Positions 12,721 through 23,459 of a DNA stretch of 64,000 bases are shown piece by piece. Source of the stretch: Enoplosus armatus (lineage: Eukaryota; Chordata; Actinopteri; Centrarchiformes; Enoplosidae); contig NC_092196.1 in the NCBI RefSeq assembly GCF_043641665.1, forward strand, positions 19,629,192 to 19,693,191, written 5' to 3'. The translations under genes were made by a program, and so were the position numbers. The notes beneath the pieces were generated by a model. The model saw only the letters and a program-made list of their open reading frames with translations. It was not told the DNA's origin and made no database searches. Within the stretch, counting starts at the first letter, position 1. Every line of letters starts with the position of its first letter.

Positions 12721-15700
12721 ATGAATACGGTCCATCTGAAGCTCAGGTCCTTCACATTCCTGTTTGTCAAAGGCAGAGCTCTCTCTGCTGGTCCTCCGGC
12801 TGTCGCACGCTGTGATTTTCGTTTCCACCGGACTGTTTTCCAGTTTTTCCGAACAATGGCTACTAACAACGACCCGGAGGCGAGACCGCCGCTGGGTTTG
12901 AAGAAAGCCAAGCAGAAGGAGCCGCTGCGGCGAGTGAAAATCAAAGAGAGCCGGAGCAAGCGAGGGGACGTTCACGGACCATCCACGGTGTACCTGCAGG
13001 TGGTCGGTGCTGGAAGCAGAGATAATGCTGCGTCACTGTATGTCTTCTCCGAGTACAACCGGTAAGTTATACAGAAATATGTCATGAGTGTCAGGAGCTT
13101 TTACTTTGAAACCAGGGCTGTGTAAGCCCCTTTCACGTGTCGCGTATATATTTGAGCTACAAAGTGTTGTAAGTTAAATTAAAGTGCTGTCTTTTTTAAA
13201 GAAAACGTGGCATGACTACATTAGCTGTGTAGTAACATGTAGTTTCTCAAAGAGCAGCTTATCAGCAGCTAAAAGACTTGTTTGTTTTTTTTGTTTAACT
13301 TCTCACTTTGCTGCAGTGATGTTCAAGTGTACTGTAGGGTGTGTCAGTACACTGTGACACGACTATTAGGCGTGGCCATATTTGCAACTTCCCGCCTCTC
13401 TGCTGCAGGTACCTGTTCAACTGTGGTGAAGGAACACAGAGACTCATGCAGGAACACAAGTAAGCTGGTTTAAACACACATTGTCATCATCTCATTCAGT
13501 CTGATGGACAAAGACAGAGAGAGCTCATATTCTTGTTTCCCTCTGACAGACTGAAAGCTGCTCGATTGGACAACATCTTCCTGACCAGACTGAGCTGGCA
13601 GAATGTGGGAGGTTTATCAGGTCGGTAACATCTGTCTGATGAATTAAACTCCCAAATCATCCATGTCAAAGCAGCTAGAATCAATACAAAGGCGTCGCTC
13701 GTAGTGACGAACCCACAGAGAATTATCAGCTGAATCTACAGCTTTAGAGTGAATTTCACCTCGTTTATCCATCAGGCCCACAACTTTACTGTTTTGGTTG
13801 ACTGTCACTGCTCTCATAGCGTCGTTTATGGCAGGAAAAAGCTCTAAAAACTGAACTGTACACCACCCACAGACAAAGTTAGAGTCAGAAAGAAATTGGA
13901 GTTAAGTTATCAATTTAGACCGACATATATCACATAAATCATTTGCAGGTTTATAGAAAAACACAACAAATGTCTCTGATTTTCCGCATGTGTCCTCTGC
14001 AGGGATGATATTAACCCTGAAGGACACTGGTGTTCCAGAGTGTGTTCTCTCCGGACCTCCACAGCTGGTGAGAGACTCAGTCACACAGTATGAACACGTC
14101 TGCAGCAGGTTTTTAATGTCACATGTCTTCACTTCTCTTCTCTTTTCATTAAAGGAGAACTACCTGAGTGCCATCAAGTCCTTTTCTGGACCGCTGGAAG
14201 ACATCAAGCTGTGTATGTTGAATTAACGAATTAGATAACTGCATTATTCCTTCAGTTCTGTGACGTTTACTGTATCTCACACCTCCAGCGGTTCGGCCGT
14301 ACACTGAAGAGACTTACACGGACGATACAATGACAGTTTATCAAGTGCCAATATTTGGTGAGCTCATCTTTTAAAGTCTTCCCTGCTTTTTGATGCAAAC
14401 ACAGACTTCTTAAAGTGACTCTCTTTTCTGTCTTCACTCTCTAGCCAAGTTGAGGGGTGACGGCAGAAAGCTCTCCCCCAAGTCAGGCAGGAGCAGCCCC
14501 TCTCCAAGGCCTCCCTCTCCCAGGATGGACGACATCCACACCAACAGCCGCGCAGACAACCCCGGCAGTCCAGGTGAGTCCAGAAGCCGACTAGTCCTCT
14601 AAGTCGGGGAGCCGCTGGAGGAAATCCTGAACCTTGATCGCAATCCCTGTTTGTCAAAATGATCTGGTACTTTGAGGAGTTAACAGATTAGTTCTCCACC
14701 AACTGGGTCAACATTTATTTTCAACCTGGCAGCTGCACGATTGTGTCTCGGCCAACTAGAGCCAATGAAGTTTACATATTTGTGCTTCCTTCACCTGCAA
14801 GAAATCTCATACTTTATACTGCTTTCGTGTTTTAATACGCAGGTCATTCACACAAAAACAAGAGTAAGAGTCTTCAGTCATGTTAGCTGCTCTGCGGGTC
14901 TGTTGTTTGGCACAGCAATGCTTTAAGCTAAATGCTAACGTCGGCATGCTAACATGCTCACAGGGACAATGCTAACATGCTGATGTTTAGCAGGTATAAT
15001 GTTTATCACGTTCATCTTAGTTTGGCGTGTTAGCATGCTAACATTTGCTGAGTAATACTAAACACAAAGCATGTCATTAGTTCTGCAGGTATTTGGTGTT
15101 AAACACATTTTAAAGTTTGAGCTAACTGAAGTGAAGCAGCTACATTCAGCCGGATTTAAGGCGTTGGTGTGTTTTCAGTGTCAGAATGAGGGACGCTGCC
15201 TTGTCCACGTACGTTACAGAAGTGTTGATCAGTTGTTTGCTTCTAATATCTTGCAGGTGAAAACCGAAAAGCAACTAATGATACGTCTTTGGTGGTTTCC
15301 TTCATATGTAAGGTAGGAAACGCGTCATCCTGTGATTGATGCACACGTGAAAGGAACTTTATCTGACATTCTTCTTCTTCTTCTGTGCTTTTACAGCTTC
15401 ACCCCAAGAAAGGAAATTTCTTAGTTGCTCAGGCCAGAGACCTCGGTCTGCCTGTGTAAGTTATTGATCTTTTAATGAGGATAAGATGCATCTGGTATGG
15501 TGCGTTTTCTGAATTCACTGATTTCATTGCGTCATATTATATTATGTATAAACCAGTAATGTAACTGTAACTAACATTTATATGTTGATTATTTTTCTTT
15601 TGAATAATCAATTAATTGTTTTTTTCTCCAACCGATCATTTCAGCACTACATTAGTTTATTTTAGCATTTTAAATGTTTTGCAGCTGCAGTTCAGAAACT

Positions 15701-18700
15701 TTAACTGTTATGAAACCTTTTCTCTCCACAGGGGCACGGCAGCGATCGGTCCGCTCATAGCGGCTCTGAAGGACGGGAAAATCGTCACGTATGAAGGAAA
15801 AGAGGTGAAAGTCTGATATGACGTCCCTTGTTAGGCAGCAGCTCTGATCTGTATTTGCTGACAGTTTTTCTGTCGTCTTGTAGATCCGGCCGGAGCAGGT
15901 TTGTACTCCCACTGACCCAGGACCAGTCTTTATTATCGTCGAGTGTCCGTCTGAGGAGTTTGTGGAAGCTGTTTGCACCAATCGGCAGCTGAGAAGGTAG
16001 TAACTCATTCATGTTTGTTTCTTAATCTGAACTAAAATGAATAAAAAAAATGTATTAAAATTTAGTCTGTCACACTCTGTAGATACCAAACAGGAGGGAC
16101 CGAGGACCCTATTGCATTGGTAGTCCACATGAGTCCAGAGTCTGTTTTGAAAACCGATGAATACAAAAAGTGGATGGAGAGGTTCGTGTTCTCCCACTTT
16201 GAGACCAGACTCCATAGAGAATCCTGCTTGTTTTAATGTACCGAGGCTGAGAGTTTCCTCTGTGTTTCTGTAGGTTTCCATCCACAACAGAACACCTGAT
16301 CCTTAATGAACACGTCTGTACGGTCCACAACATCAGAAGTCACAAGATTCAAGCCCAGCTGAACATGATTCACCCAGAGATCTTTCCAGAACTGAAGTCT
16401 TACAAAACAAAGGTAAGGCTGATGTTAAGACGTGATCCTTCCAGTGAGCGCTGATATGAACCCTAAGACTATTCTCAGCATGCTTTTGTATAACTATTCA
16501 CATCGCATCACATCACATTACTTTATTTCTGTAAATTGTGCTGCAGATTCGGGGTTTGGTTTTTCTAATTTTATGAAACTTTTTGTCAATTACTTGATTC
16601 GTCAATTGACAGAAATTAATGTACAAAAATTCTAAAAATCAATGAATTGTTTAAACATTCACTGGTTCCAGCGTCTCCAACATTGTCATTTACTGCTTTT
16701 CTCTGTTTTTTACTGTTGTAAACAAAATATTTTTGGGTTTTGGCGGTTGTATGTTTGTATGTTTGTAATCGACAGCGTGGACGTTTTTTTTACAATTTTC
16801 TGATATTTTATCGTGACATTAATTGGAAAATAATCGGTAGATTCCACATTATTAGTATGTTTCTAATCTGTCACTTTACACATATTATATATTATACAAT
16901 ACTTTTTCTCTGCTTAGTAAACTTGTGAGAGTTTACCACTTTAAATAATCTATAAGCATTTCCATTTGCTGTATTATGTTTCATATACAGTTTTTTTTTT
17001 TTACTCCAGTATTGACTGCAGTGTCTCTCTGTAACTATATTTCTACTTTGCAGAGTTCACAAAGTGATAAATGAAGTATGGTGCATGAAAAGTGTTTATA
17101 AGAAAACATCAAAACGCTGTCTTTTTTTTGTGCGTATGTTGTTGCCCAGGAGCCTCAGGCTGCCCTTCACGTCCCCAACGTCAGAGCCGAGTGTCTGCTC
17201 AAGTTCCAGCTCAGACCCGTAATGGAGTGGCAAAGGTTAGTTTGTCCTTCAATCCCCCCAATTTAGCCAACGTTACTCTGCTGCTCCGAGCGCTGCCTTG
17301 TCACGGAAAACAATCTGGAATGGACCGTTGCACTCAGCCGCTTTCTTCTTCTTGCTTCTTTTTTAACCTCGTCTTACAAGTGTCAGTGTTTTTTCTTCGC
17401 TGTTTCTGTCAAGTACTCTGGAGGCGCATCAAGGTCAGATGTGTGCAGAATCCCAGTTTCCCCCCGCCAGTGTTTTTGCAGGCAGTGGTGTGTGTCTTCT
17501 TGACTCTTCTTGTGTTTCGTTCGTTAGAGATGCGATCCCCTCCTGCAACGCTGAGGAGTTTGTGAAAGAGGCTTCTGAGGTCTCAAACTTTCTGGAAGAA
17601 GTGGACAAGTGCAGGAAGATTTGCTCCACTGACGCTGCAGAGCTTTCTGGTGAGTTCTCAACCCAGAGGGATGTTTTTTAGTTTTTAAGACAAAACAAAT
17701 AAAACGTACTTTTAAGTGGATGGTCCTTCAGTGACATTCAGTGTGAAAAAGGGATATTATCGGGTCCAATTTTAATTCAATTCTCTTATTTGCATTACTT
17801 CAGTGATTGTAGAAATATTGTTGTTTTCTGCTGCAGGACGAGGAGAAAAATACCCAGAGGTGGTTTTCATGGGAACAGGATCAGCTCTTCCAATGAAGAT
17901 CAGAAACGTCAGTGGCACTTTAGTTAACATCAGGTATGGATCTCCGCTTTCCACACAAACCTGCAGGCAGGTAGATTGTAAAGAGATCATTTTTTAAAAT
18001 TCTGTTAATTTGTTTTGAGTTAATTGTTATTTAGTTAAAACTTAAAACTTATTTCTTATAACAATGTTACCGTAACCGTTTTAGAGAGGCATAGATCCAC
18101 TTTGGAGGATGTAGTTTGTGCTGCTGTTGAACTGTTACACTGACAGGTGTTTCTTATTTCGCCTTCCTTCCTTGATGACAGAAACACCTGTCAGTATAAC
18201 AATTCAACTCATACAGTTGAATCACCAACAAACATTATAACCTTCATGAAGGAGGACTTCTAGCAGGGCTGCATTGGTTTTAGCCAGGTGTACCTAATAA
18301 ACTGGCAACTGAATGTATCCTAAATGTCTTGTACATTATATCCCTAAAATTCATCCTGACTGTTTTGTATTACTTGAAACTTCTGGATCTTCACTGTCAT
18401 TTAAAATAAGGTTGCTTCACCAGAAAACAGGAGCTTGTAAAGATGGACTCCTGGTGCAGATCTGTAGAAACTGAAACAGTGACCCTTAATAAATAATGGC
18501 GTGTAAGTCCTTTTCTGTCCAAATGTGGCTGTTTTTGTGTATGCACTCGTTCAGTGTGTTTGCACTCGATCAGTGTGTTTGCACTCGTTCAGCGTGTGTC
18601 CTGTGTTGATTCCCTCCTCAAGTCCATTTCCTGTTTGTACCTGTATGCAGCCCGAGTCAGTCAGTCCTGCTGGACTGTGGAGAGGGGACCTTCGGGCAGC

Positions 18701-21700
18701 TCTGCAGACACTACGGGGACGATGTGGACGATGCTCTGTCCAAGATCTCAACCGTCTTCATCTCCCACATGCATGCTGACCACCACACAGTGAGCAGCTA
18801 CACACGATGATGTCCATGTTGTGGTTTAACGTGTGAAATACCAGATTATCTCAGTATATAAAGTGAGCTGCTTCAAACCAGGACGCTGATATCCGTGTCT
18901 TTGTCTCAGGGGCTGCTGATGTTGCTGTATCAGAGGGAGAGAGCGCTGGTATGTAAAAGAAAAGTAAATCTTATTATACATTTAATGTTGCATGAACACA
19001 AATAATTATTCATTAAACAGAAAACTGAACTTAAGTGTTTGTCTCGTAGACAACGTTGGGGAAGCCGTTCAGCCCCGTCTACCTGGTGGCTCCGGTCCAA
19101 ATCATGACGTGGCTCAAACAGTATCATTATTACTGTGAGGAGATCCTCAGTCACATCAAGTACGTGAACACAAAGACATCTTCGGATAACAGAAACTCCA
19201 CCTTTATGCTGCTAGACTGTGTGTGTGTGTTCAGTTTGAAAATGATAGAAATCTAATGTAAAGTTTAGTTTGGTCTCTTGATTTTGACATCAGTGTAATA
19301 AAGTACTGTGATTTTTCTACTCACTGGATCAACCAAAGACAGACTTCTGTATCACGGTACATATTTAGGTTTAGTGCATAAGTAAAAGATTTATCCACAT
19401 CATCAGTCCTCTACTTCACATCCCGAAATACGTTATATGTTATGACTATAGTGATGTTACAATGCTAGCATAATAACATTCGCATATTTAGCATTTTTTG
19501 CACTCTTTTAGTTCAAAACACAGCTTAGTCTAAGTAAAACCAAGTCTGACAAAATCCAGCTTAGACTGATGATAAACTCTGAGCTGATCTTTACAAAGTC
19601 TGACATGTCTTAAACTGCCACGGTGTACAGTCGTGGAAGTACTCAGTACTAGTACAACTATACAAAAAATACAAGTAAAAGTACAGACTCATTATTAGCA
19701 AAATGTAAAATATAACTTTTGATATTTAATTTGACCTGTTTGGGCCTCAAACAGGTATTTAAATAAAACCGTTTGAGAAGATTAACCAGTTTAATCTTTA
19801 ACACTGCAGTGTGTTTCATAATCTTATAGTTAGTAACTACAGCTGTCAGATGAATGAAGGGAAGGCGTCATCGTCTTTTAATGTCGCCTGTTTCGTGTTT
19901 CAGTTTCGTCCCCAACAGATTTCTGAGCGACGGTGCCGAGGCGCCCGAGCCGAGGACGAAGTCGCTCATCCAGGCGCTGCTGAAGAGGAATGATCTGGAA
20001 AAGGTCTGCAGCTGTTTCAACATCTCATCCTTCAATGTGAAAGACGTCACAGTTTTTTTTAAAGTTACTTATCATGTTGTTTCGGTGTGTGTGTGTGTGT
20101 GTCAGTTTCAGACGTGCATAGTGCGTCACTGTAAGAACGCCTTCGCCTGCAGCTTCACCCACCAGTCAGGCTGGAAACTGGCCTTTTCTGGCGACACCAT
20201 GCCCTGCGATGCCTTCGTACACATCGGTTAGTCCCACTCGGAATGATGAAAGTCCACATTTCACCGAAGCGTATCTACACTGACGTACTGTACATAACAG
20301 CAAATTGAGCGTACGCTTTCAATATTGCAGAGATTCATATAAGGTCATCTAAGTGTAGCTTGACTACACGGTTTGTTCTGAATAATTTATCCGATATTTC
20401 TTAATGCTTTCGATCACTCTCGTAGCTGGCAGGCTCTTCTAATGGTTCCTGCGGGATCCCACTTCATTGACTCTTCTTAAATTGCTTGACTGGATTCAGT
20501 CCAAGCAAAGCCTCCCACAGACAGCGAGTATATCCCATGACTGTTCATTATAGATGGCTCGGCTCACCAGACGAACGGGGCGTGCCGATTCTTGATTACG
20601 CCGACTACCTGATTGATTTCCTGTGGGACAGGAAGAGGCTGTAAGTGCTTCTCTGTGAGTTTGGCCTCTGATTTGGCTTTTTTGCAGGAAGGAGTGCAAC
20701 CTTACTAATCCACGAGGCCACGCTGGAAGATGGGATGGAGGAGGAAGCTGTCGAGAAAAGACACAGGTGAGTAAAAATAAACGGTGTCACAACCCAGCTC
20801 GGCAGGGCTTTAATGTCCTTTATGCTAATTAGTGAAATGCAGCAGTTAAAGTTCCTTCAGCCAACAAAAGAAATGCACTTTATCGGCTGCTTGACGTTGC
20901 AGTTATTTCTGAGTGCATTGTTAAATTTCTTTACTCTCCACAGATATTGACATTGATTTTTGCACCTCTTTTATGGCGTCAGAGTGAGCGTCTGTCTTCA
21001 CAAAAACATCCTTTATGTCAAAAAAGCAGCTTTTGTGAGGAAGAAGTGCAACGTAAATCTCCGACTTTATGCTTCGTGTTTTCTGACAGCACAACCTCCC
21101 AGGCCATCGGCATCGGCATGAGGATGAACGCCGAGTTCATCATGCTGAACCACTTCAGCCAGCGTTACGCCAAGATCCCTCTTTTCAGCGAAGACTCCAC
21201 CGACAGAGTGGGGATATCGTTCGACCACATGAGGGTGAGTCTAACTTCAGTCGCGTGTAATATCTTAATCACCGCTGAGTGGATGTATTCAATAACTCCT
21301 GACAGCTGTCTTACGCTGCAGAAATCTTGTTCTTGTCTGTATGATTGCACCTGAATGCATCATTTGAAGTTTTCTAAACTAGTGTTAGGTTTATACAGTA
21401 TCTAGGGCTTTTAATAGAGAACATGTTATTATGTCCGTGGCTGGTATCAAATGATAAGATTCTTTATCTTGTTTTAATTCATCTTTAATCAAATAATTCC
21501 TAATTCTTTTAGACATTACATTGCAATTGTTTAGCTGACGCTTTTATCCAAAGTGACTTACTTTAGGTGTCTGTAACACATATTGTATGGACGGCTGTGC
21601 TTGACGGAGCGGCCGGTCTCTGCTTCCTCCTCAGTCACATCCGGACGTCACGTCATTCCACTCGTTCAACTGTATTTTGATGTTTGAAAGGAATAAATAA

Positions 21701-22108
21701 TAAATACAGTGTCCAAACTCAGCTCAGAAATAAACAGGCTGCTTTATTTGTTTAGCTCCTTTCAAAAACAAAGTAATTCAAAGTTCACATAAGATATAAA
21801 ATGGCCTTAAAACAACACAAACACAAGGAAATATATATTTTCTCCTCTTTGCTCAGATTCACTTCGGGGACTTTAAAATCCTCCCCAGGCTCATTCCCGC
21901 ACTTAAAACCCTCTTCGCTGAGGAGATCGGTGAGATGGAGGAGAGAAGAGAGAGGAGGGAGCTGAGACATCCAAGAGGAGGCGGCTCTGAGGCGAACATG
22001 GAGGCGAACACGACGAGCGGAGCCGCCGACGTGGCCCGAGGTGCCAAAAGAGACCAGGAGGAGGCAGCGAAGCGCAGCGTCGAGACCAAGAGGCTGAAGA
22101 CCAGCTGA
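12721..22108 (+). CDS. elac2: tRNase Z long form (ELAC2), 24 coding exons
   Basis: ELAC2 is a zinc endonuclease that removes the 3' trailer from pre-tRNAs in nucleus and mitochondria. Exons: 12721-13061, 13409-13459, 13550-13620, 14003-14067, 14155-14212, 14289-14357, 14445-14573, 15257-15312, 15397-15455, 15732-15804, 15884-15996, 16083-16181, 16274-16412, 17150-17235, 17528-17649, 17837-17933, 18651-18789, 18910-18948, 19050-19159, 19904-20003, 20106-20226, 20688-20766, 21090-21234, 21857-22108; 870 aa (human 826). All junctions keep frame with GT...AG ends. The N-terminal half is the degenerate metallo-beta-lactamase-like domain (FNCGEG, GPPQL). The C-terminal half carries catalysis: [15 protein letters not shown] (551-558), HMHADH with H582, H584, D586 and H587, H680, SGDT with D702, HEAT with H721 and H760. 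The first residues are basic, hydrophobic and lack acids, as in a mitochondrial presequence. Residues 229-244 contain four Ser-Pro pairs. The C-terminus is a charged, coiled-coil-like tail. Confidence 0.97.
12856..12858 (+). promoter_or_regulatory. elac2: second in-frame elac2 start codon (Met46)
   Basis: This ATG has A at -3 and G at +4, a strong context, and begins [12 protein letters not shown] after the presequence-like segment. The upstream ATG at 12721 has A at -3 but A at +4. Human ELAC2 makes mitochondrial protein from Met1 and nuclear protein from Met16, so the same leaky-scanning arrangement is likely here. Confidence 0.65.
14927..15105 (+). mobile_element. GCTAAC-type interspersed repeat in elac2 intron 7
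   Basis: Contains GCTAAATGCTAACG, GCATGCTAACATG, TTTAGCAGGTATAATG, GTTAGCATGCTAACATTTGC and CTGCAGGTATTTGG. The order of these blocks matches the copy at 27862-28197 and a repeat I recall from many teleost introns. It is non-coding and truncated. It ends about 150 bases before exon 8. Confidence 0.65.
15560..15640 (+). mobile_element. short MITE-like fragment in elac2 intron 9
   Basis: GTAACTAACATTTATATG, TTGATTATTTTTC and AATAATCAATTAATTG resemble the start of the TAATCGATTAAT family seen at 8363. The match is diverged and short. Confidence 0.35.
16590..16870 (-). mobile_element. MITE-like repeat in elac2 intron 13, reverse copy
   Basis: TTGATTCGTCAATTGAC, TTTTCTCTGTTTTTTACTG, ATTTTTGGGTTTTGGCGG, TTTCTGATATTTTATCG and ATTGGAAAATAATCGGTAGA occur in the order expected for the reverse complement of the family seen at 8363. 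Strongly diverged. Confidence 0.5.
18129..18320. mobile_element. hairpin repeat with GGTGTACCTAATAAA tail in elac2 intron 16
   Basis: Two 26-base arms (18129-18154 and 18180-18205) are inverted complements with two mismatches around a 25-base loop, sharing ACACCTGTCAGT. Downstream at about 18276-18318 lies CAGGTGTACCTAATAAACTGG, a motif I recall as a frequent teleost repeat (usually ...AATAAAGTGGCC). Together they look like one non-autonomous element; the link is inference. Confidence 0.55.
18542..18598 (+). repeat. three tandem copies of a 19-base unit
   Basis: The unit TGCACTCGTTCAGTGTGTT is repeated three times with few changes, starting at 18542, 18561 and 18580. It lies in elac2 intron 16, just upstream of the exon 17 acceptor region. 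Confidence 0.9.
20085..20102 (+). repeat. GT microsatellite abutting elac2 exon 21
   Basis: About nine GT units run directly into the CAG acceptor of exon 21 (exon starts at 20106), taking the place of the usual pyrimidine tract. Length polymorphism here could affect splicing. Confidence 0.85.
21513..21561 (+). mobile_element. short teleost repeat in elac2 intron 23
   Basis: ACATTACATTGCAATTG, TTAGCTGACGCTTTTATCC and AAAGTGACTTAC match a repeat end I recall from many fish (GCAGACGCTTTTATCCAAAGCGACTTACA). Only this short piece is recognisable. Confidence 0.55.
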
Positions 22109-22275
22109 AGCCCGGAGCTCAGAGAAAAGGACTTTAACTGAGAGCATCCTGACTTCTTTTATTTAATGAACTCGAGATTTTTATTTGGCTTGTTTGGTTT
22201 AATTGAAGAAAACACTTGTATAGTTCTTGCATTGCAGTGTACAAAGCTAAGCTGTGAATATAGGTTTTGTTTTTC

Positions 22276-22281
22276 ATTAAA
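22276..22281 (+). terminator. elac2: candidate elac2 polyadenylation signal
   Basis: ATTAAA occurs 168 bases after the stop codon and is the first close match to the signal. The 3' UTR would be about 190 bases long. No AATAAA is seen between the stop codon and this site. Confidence 0.5.
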
Positions 22282-22764
22282 CAGGATAAAAGAATACCAC
22301 ACAAGTAGTAGTTCTTTCATACAGTTATCATTCATACAGACTGTGTTCGCAGTATTTCACTGTGAATCAGCGGTTCAGACCTTCTGCAACCTCATCGGAT
22401 GAACTCATCCGACACCAGACACATTTTCAGTCTATTTCAAATAAGATTTTATTTAACGCTATTAATTACAATACATGTATTTGTTTTATACAAGACATGG
22501 TGATCCCCTCTCTTTCCATATAGTGTCATTATCAGGTAAAATCTGTAATTTGTCCAATTATTTCTTTGTTAGTTCTATTATTTAACAGGGACAATATAGT
22601 ACATTAATGATGCAACAGATGTGTTCACTGCAGGGCGTCGTACGTGGCGCCTCTGTCTCCAGTTAGGCTTTTAAACTCGGGTTAAAACAGCTCAACGATA
22701 ATCCAATAAAACGGATTCAGGATATCGAACAATACTCCCATCATCCTCAGGTGTACTTTGAGTT

Positions 22765-22913
22765 TAGAGTTAATAAGCAAATGTTAGTATGCTAACAGGT
22801 TAACCTAATATGTTGAACATGGTAAATATACCTGCATGTTAGCATTATCACTGTTAGCATGCTGACATTAGCATCTAGCTCAATAAACGCTAACTTGCAG
22901 CCTCACAGGGCCT
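22765..22913 (-). mobile_element. GCTAAC-type interspersed repeat, reverse copy
   Basis: AAATGTTAGTATGCTAAC, ACATGGTAAATATACCTG, GTTAGCATGCTGACATTAGC and AACGCTAACTTGCAGC are reverse-complement blocks of the family at 14927 and 27862. Confidence 0.6.
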
Positions 22914-23430
22914 CCAGCATGATGTTTCAGTAGGTTTATCTTCTACTGTTAACAAGCTGTTTTGACGCCTCTGCTCACTCGCTAACTAGTTTCCACAGCA
23001 GGGGGTGTTCAGGTGTGACCCCTGAGTCAGGTTGGTGGGAGGTGTGTCCTGTGCAGGTTTCAGAGCTGCTACATCCTGGTTCAGAAACACTCAAAATCTA
23101 AACTGCTGGTGTTGCAGCAGTGAAACGTGGTTTTTACTGGGCTTCTCCGGCTCCACTTCCTCTTCAAAAATGTGTGTGCATTGATGTGATGGAACATTTT
23201 ATCTCTGAGCTGCAGAAGAGGCCTAAGACGACCACAGTAACCGTACCATTGATGTTCCACTTCAGTCCACGTGGGGGCTTCAGTGAGCCATCAGAGTTTA
23301 CATCAGCCAGTTACTGGGGCATTCAGGAAAAAGGAAATCAGCCAACATGGTAATCATGCTATGAAAAGTGACTTATTATCGTTCGCCACTTGAGGGAGCG
23401 GTGGCTGCAGGAATCCCTTCAGTTCACAGC

Positions 23431-23459
23431 GAGGAGGAGGAGGAGGAGGAGGAGGAGGA
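23431..23459. repeat. GAG/GGA trinucleotide microsatellite
   Basis: About nine to ten GAG units in intergenic DNA. A smaller GAA run follows at 23669-23689. Confidence 0.9.

Noticed and set aside
15616..15816. Separate small gene ending in EGKEVKV
   Set aside because: This is elac2 exon 10 read with flanking intron on both sides.
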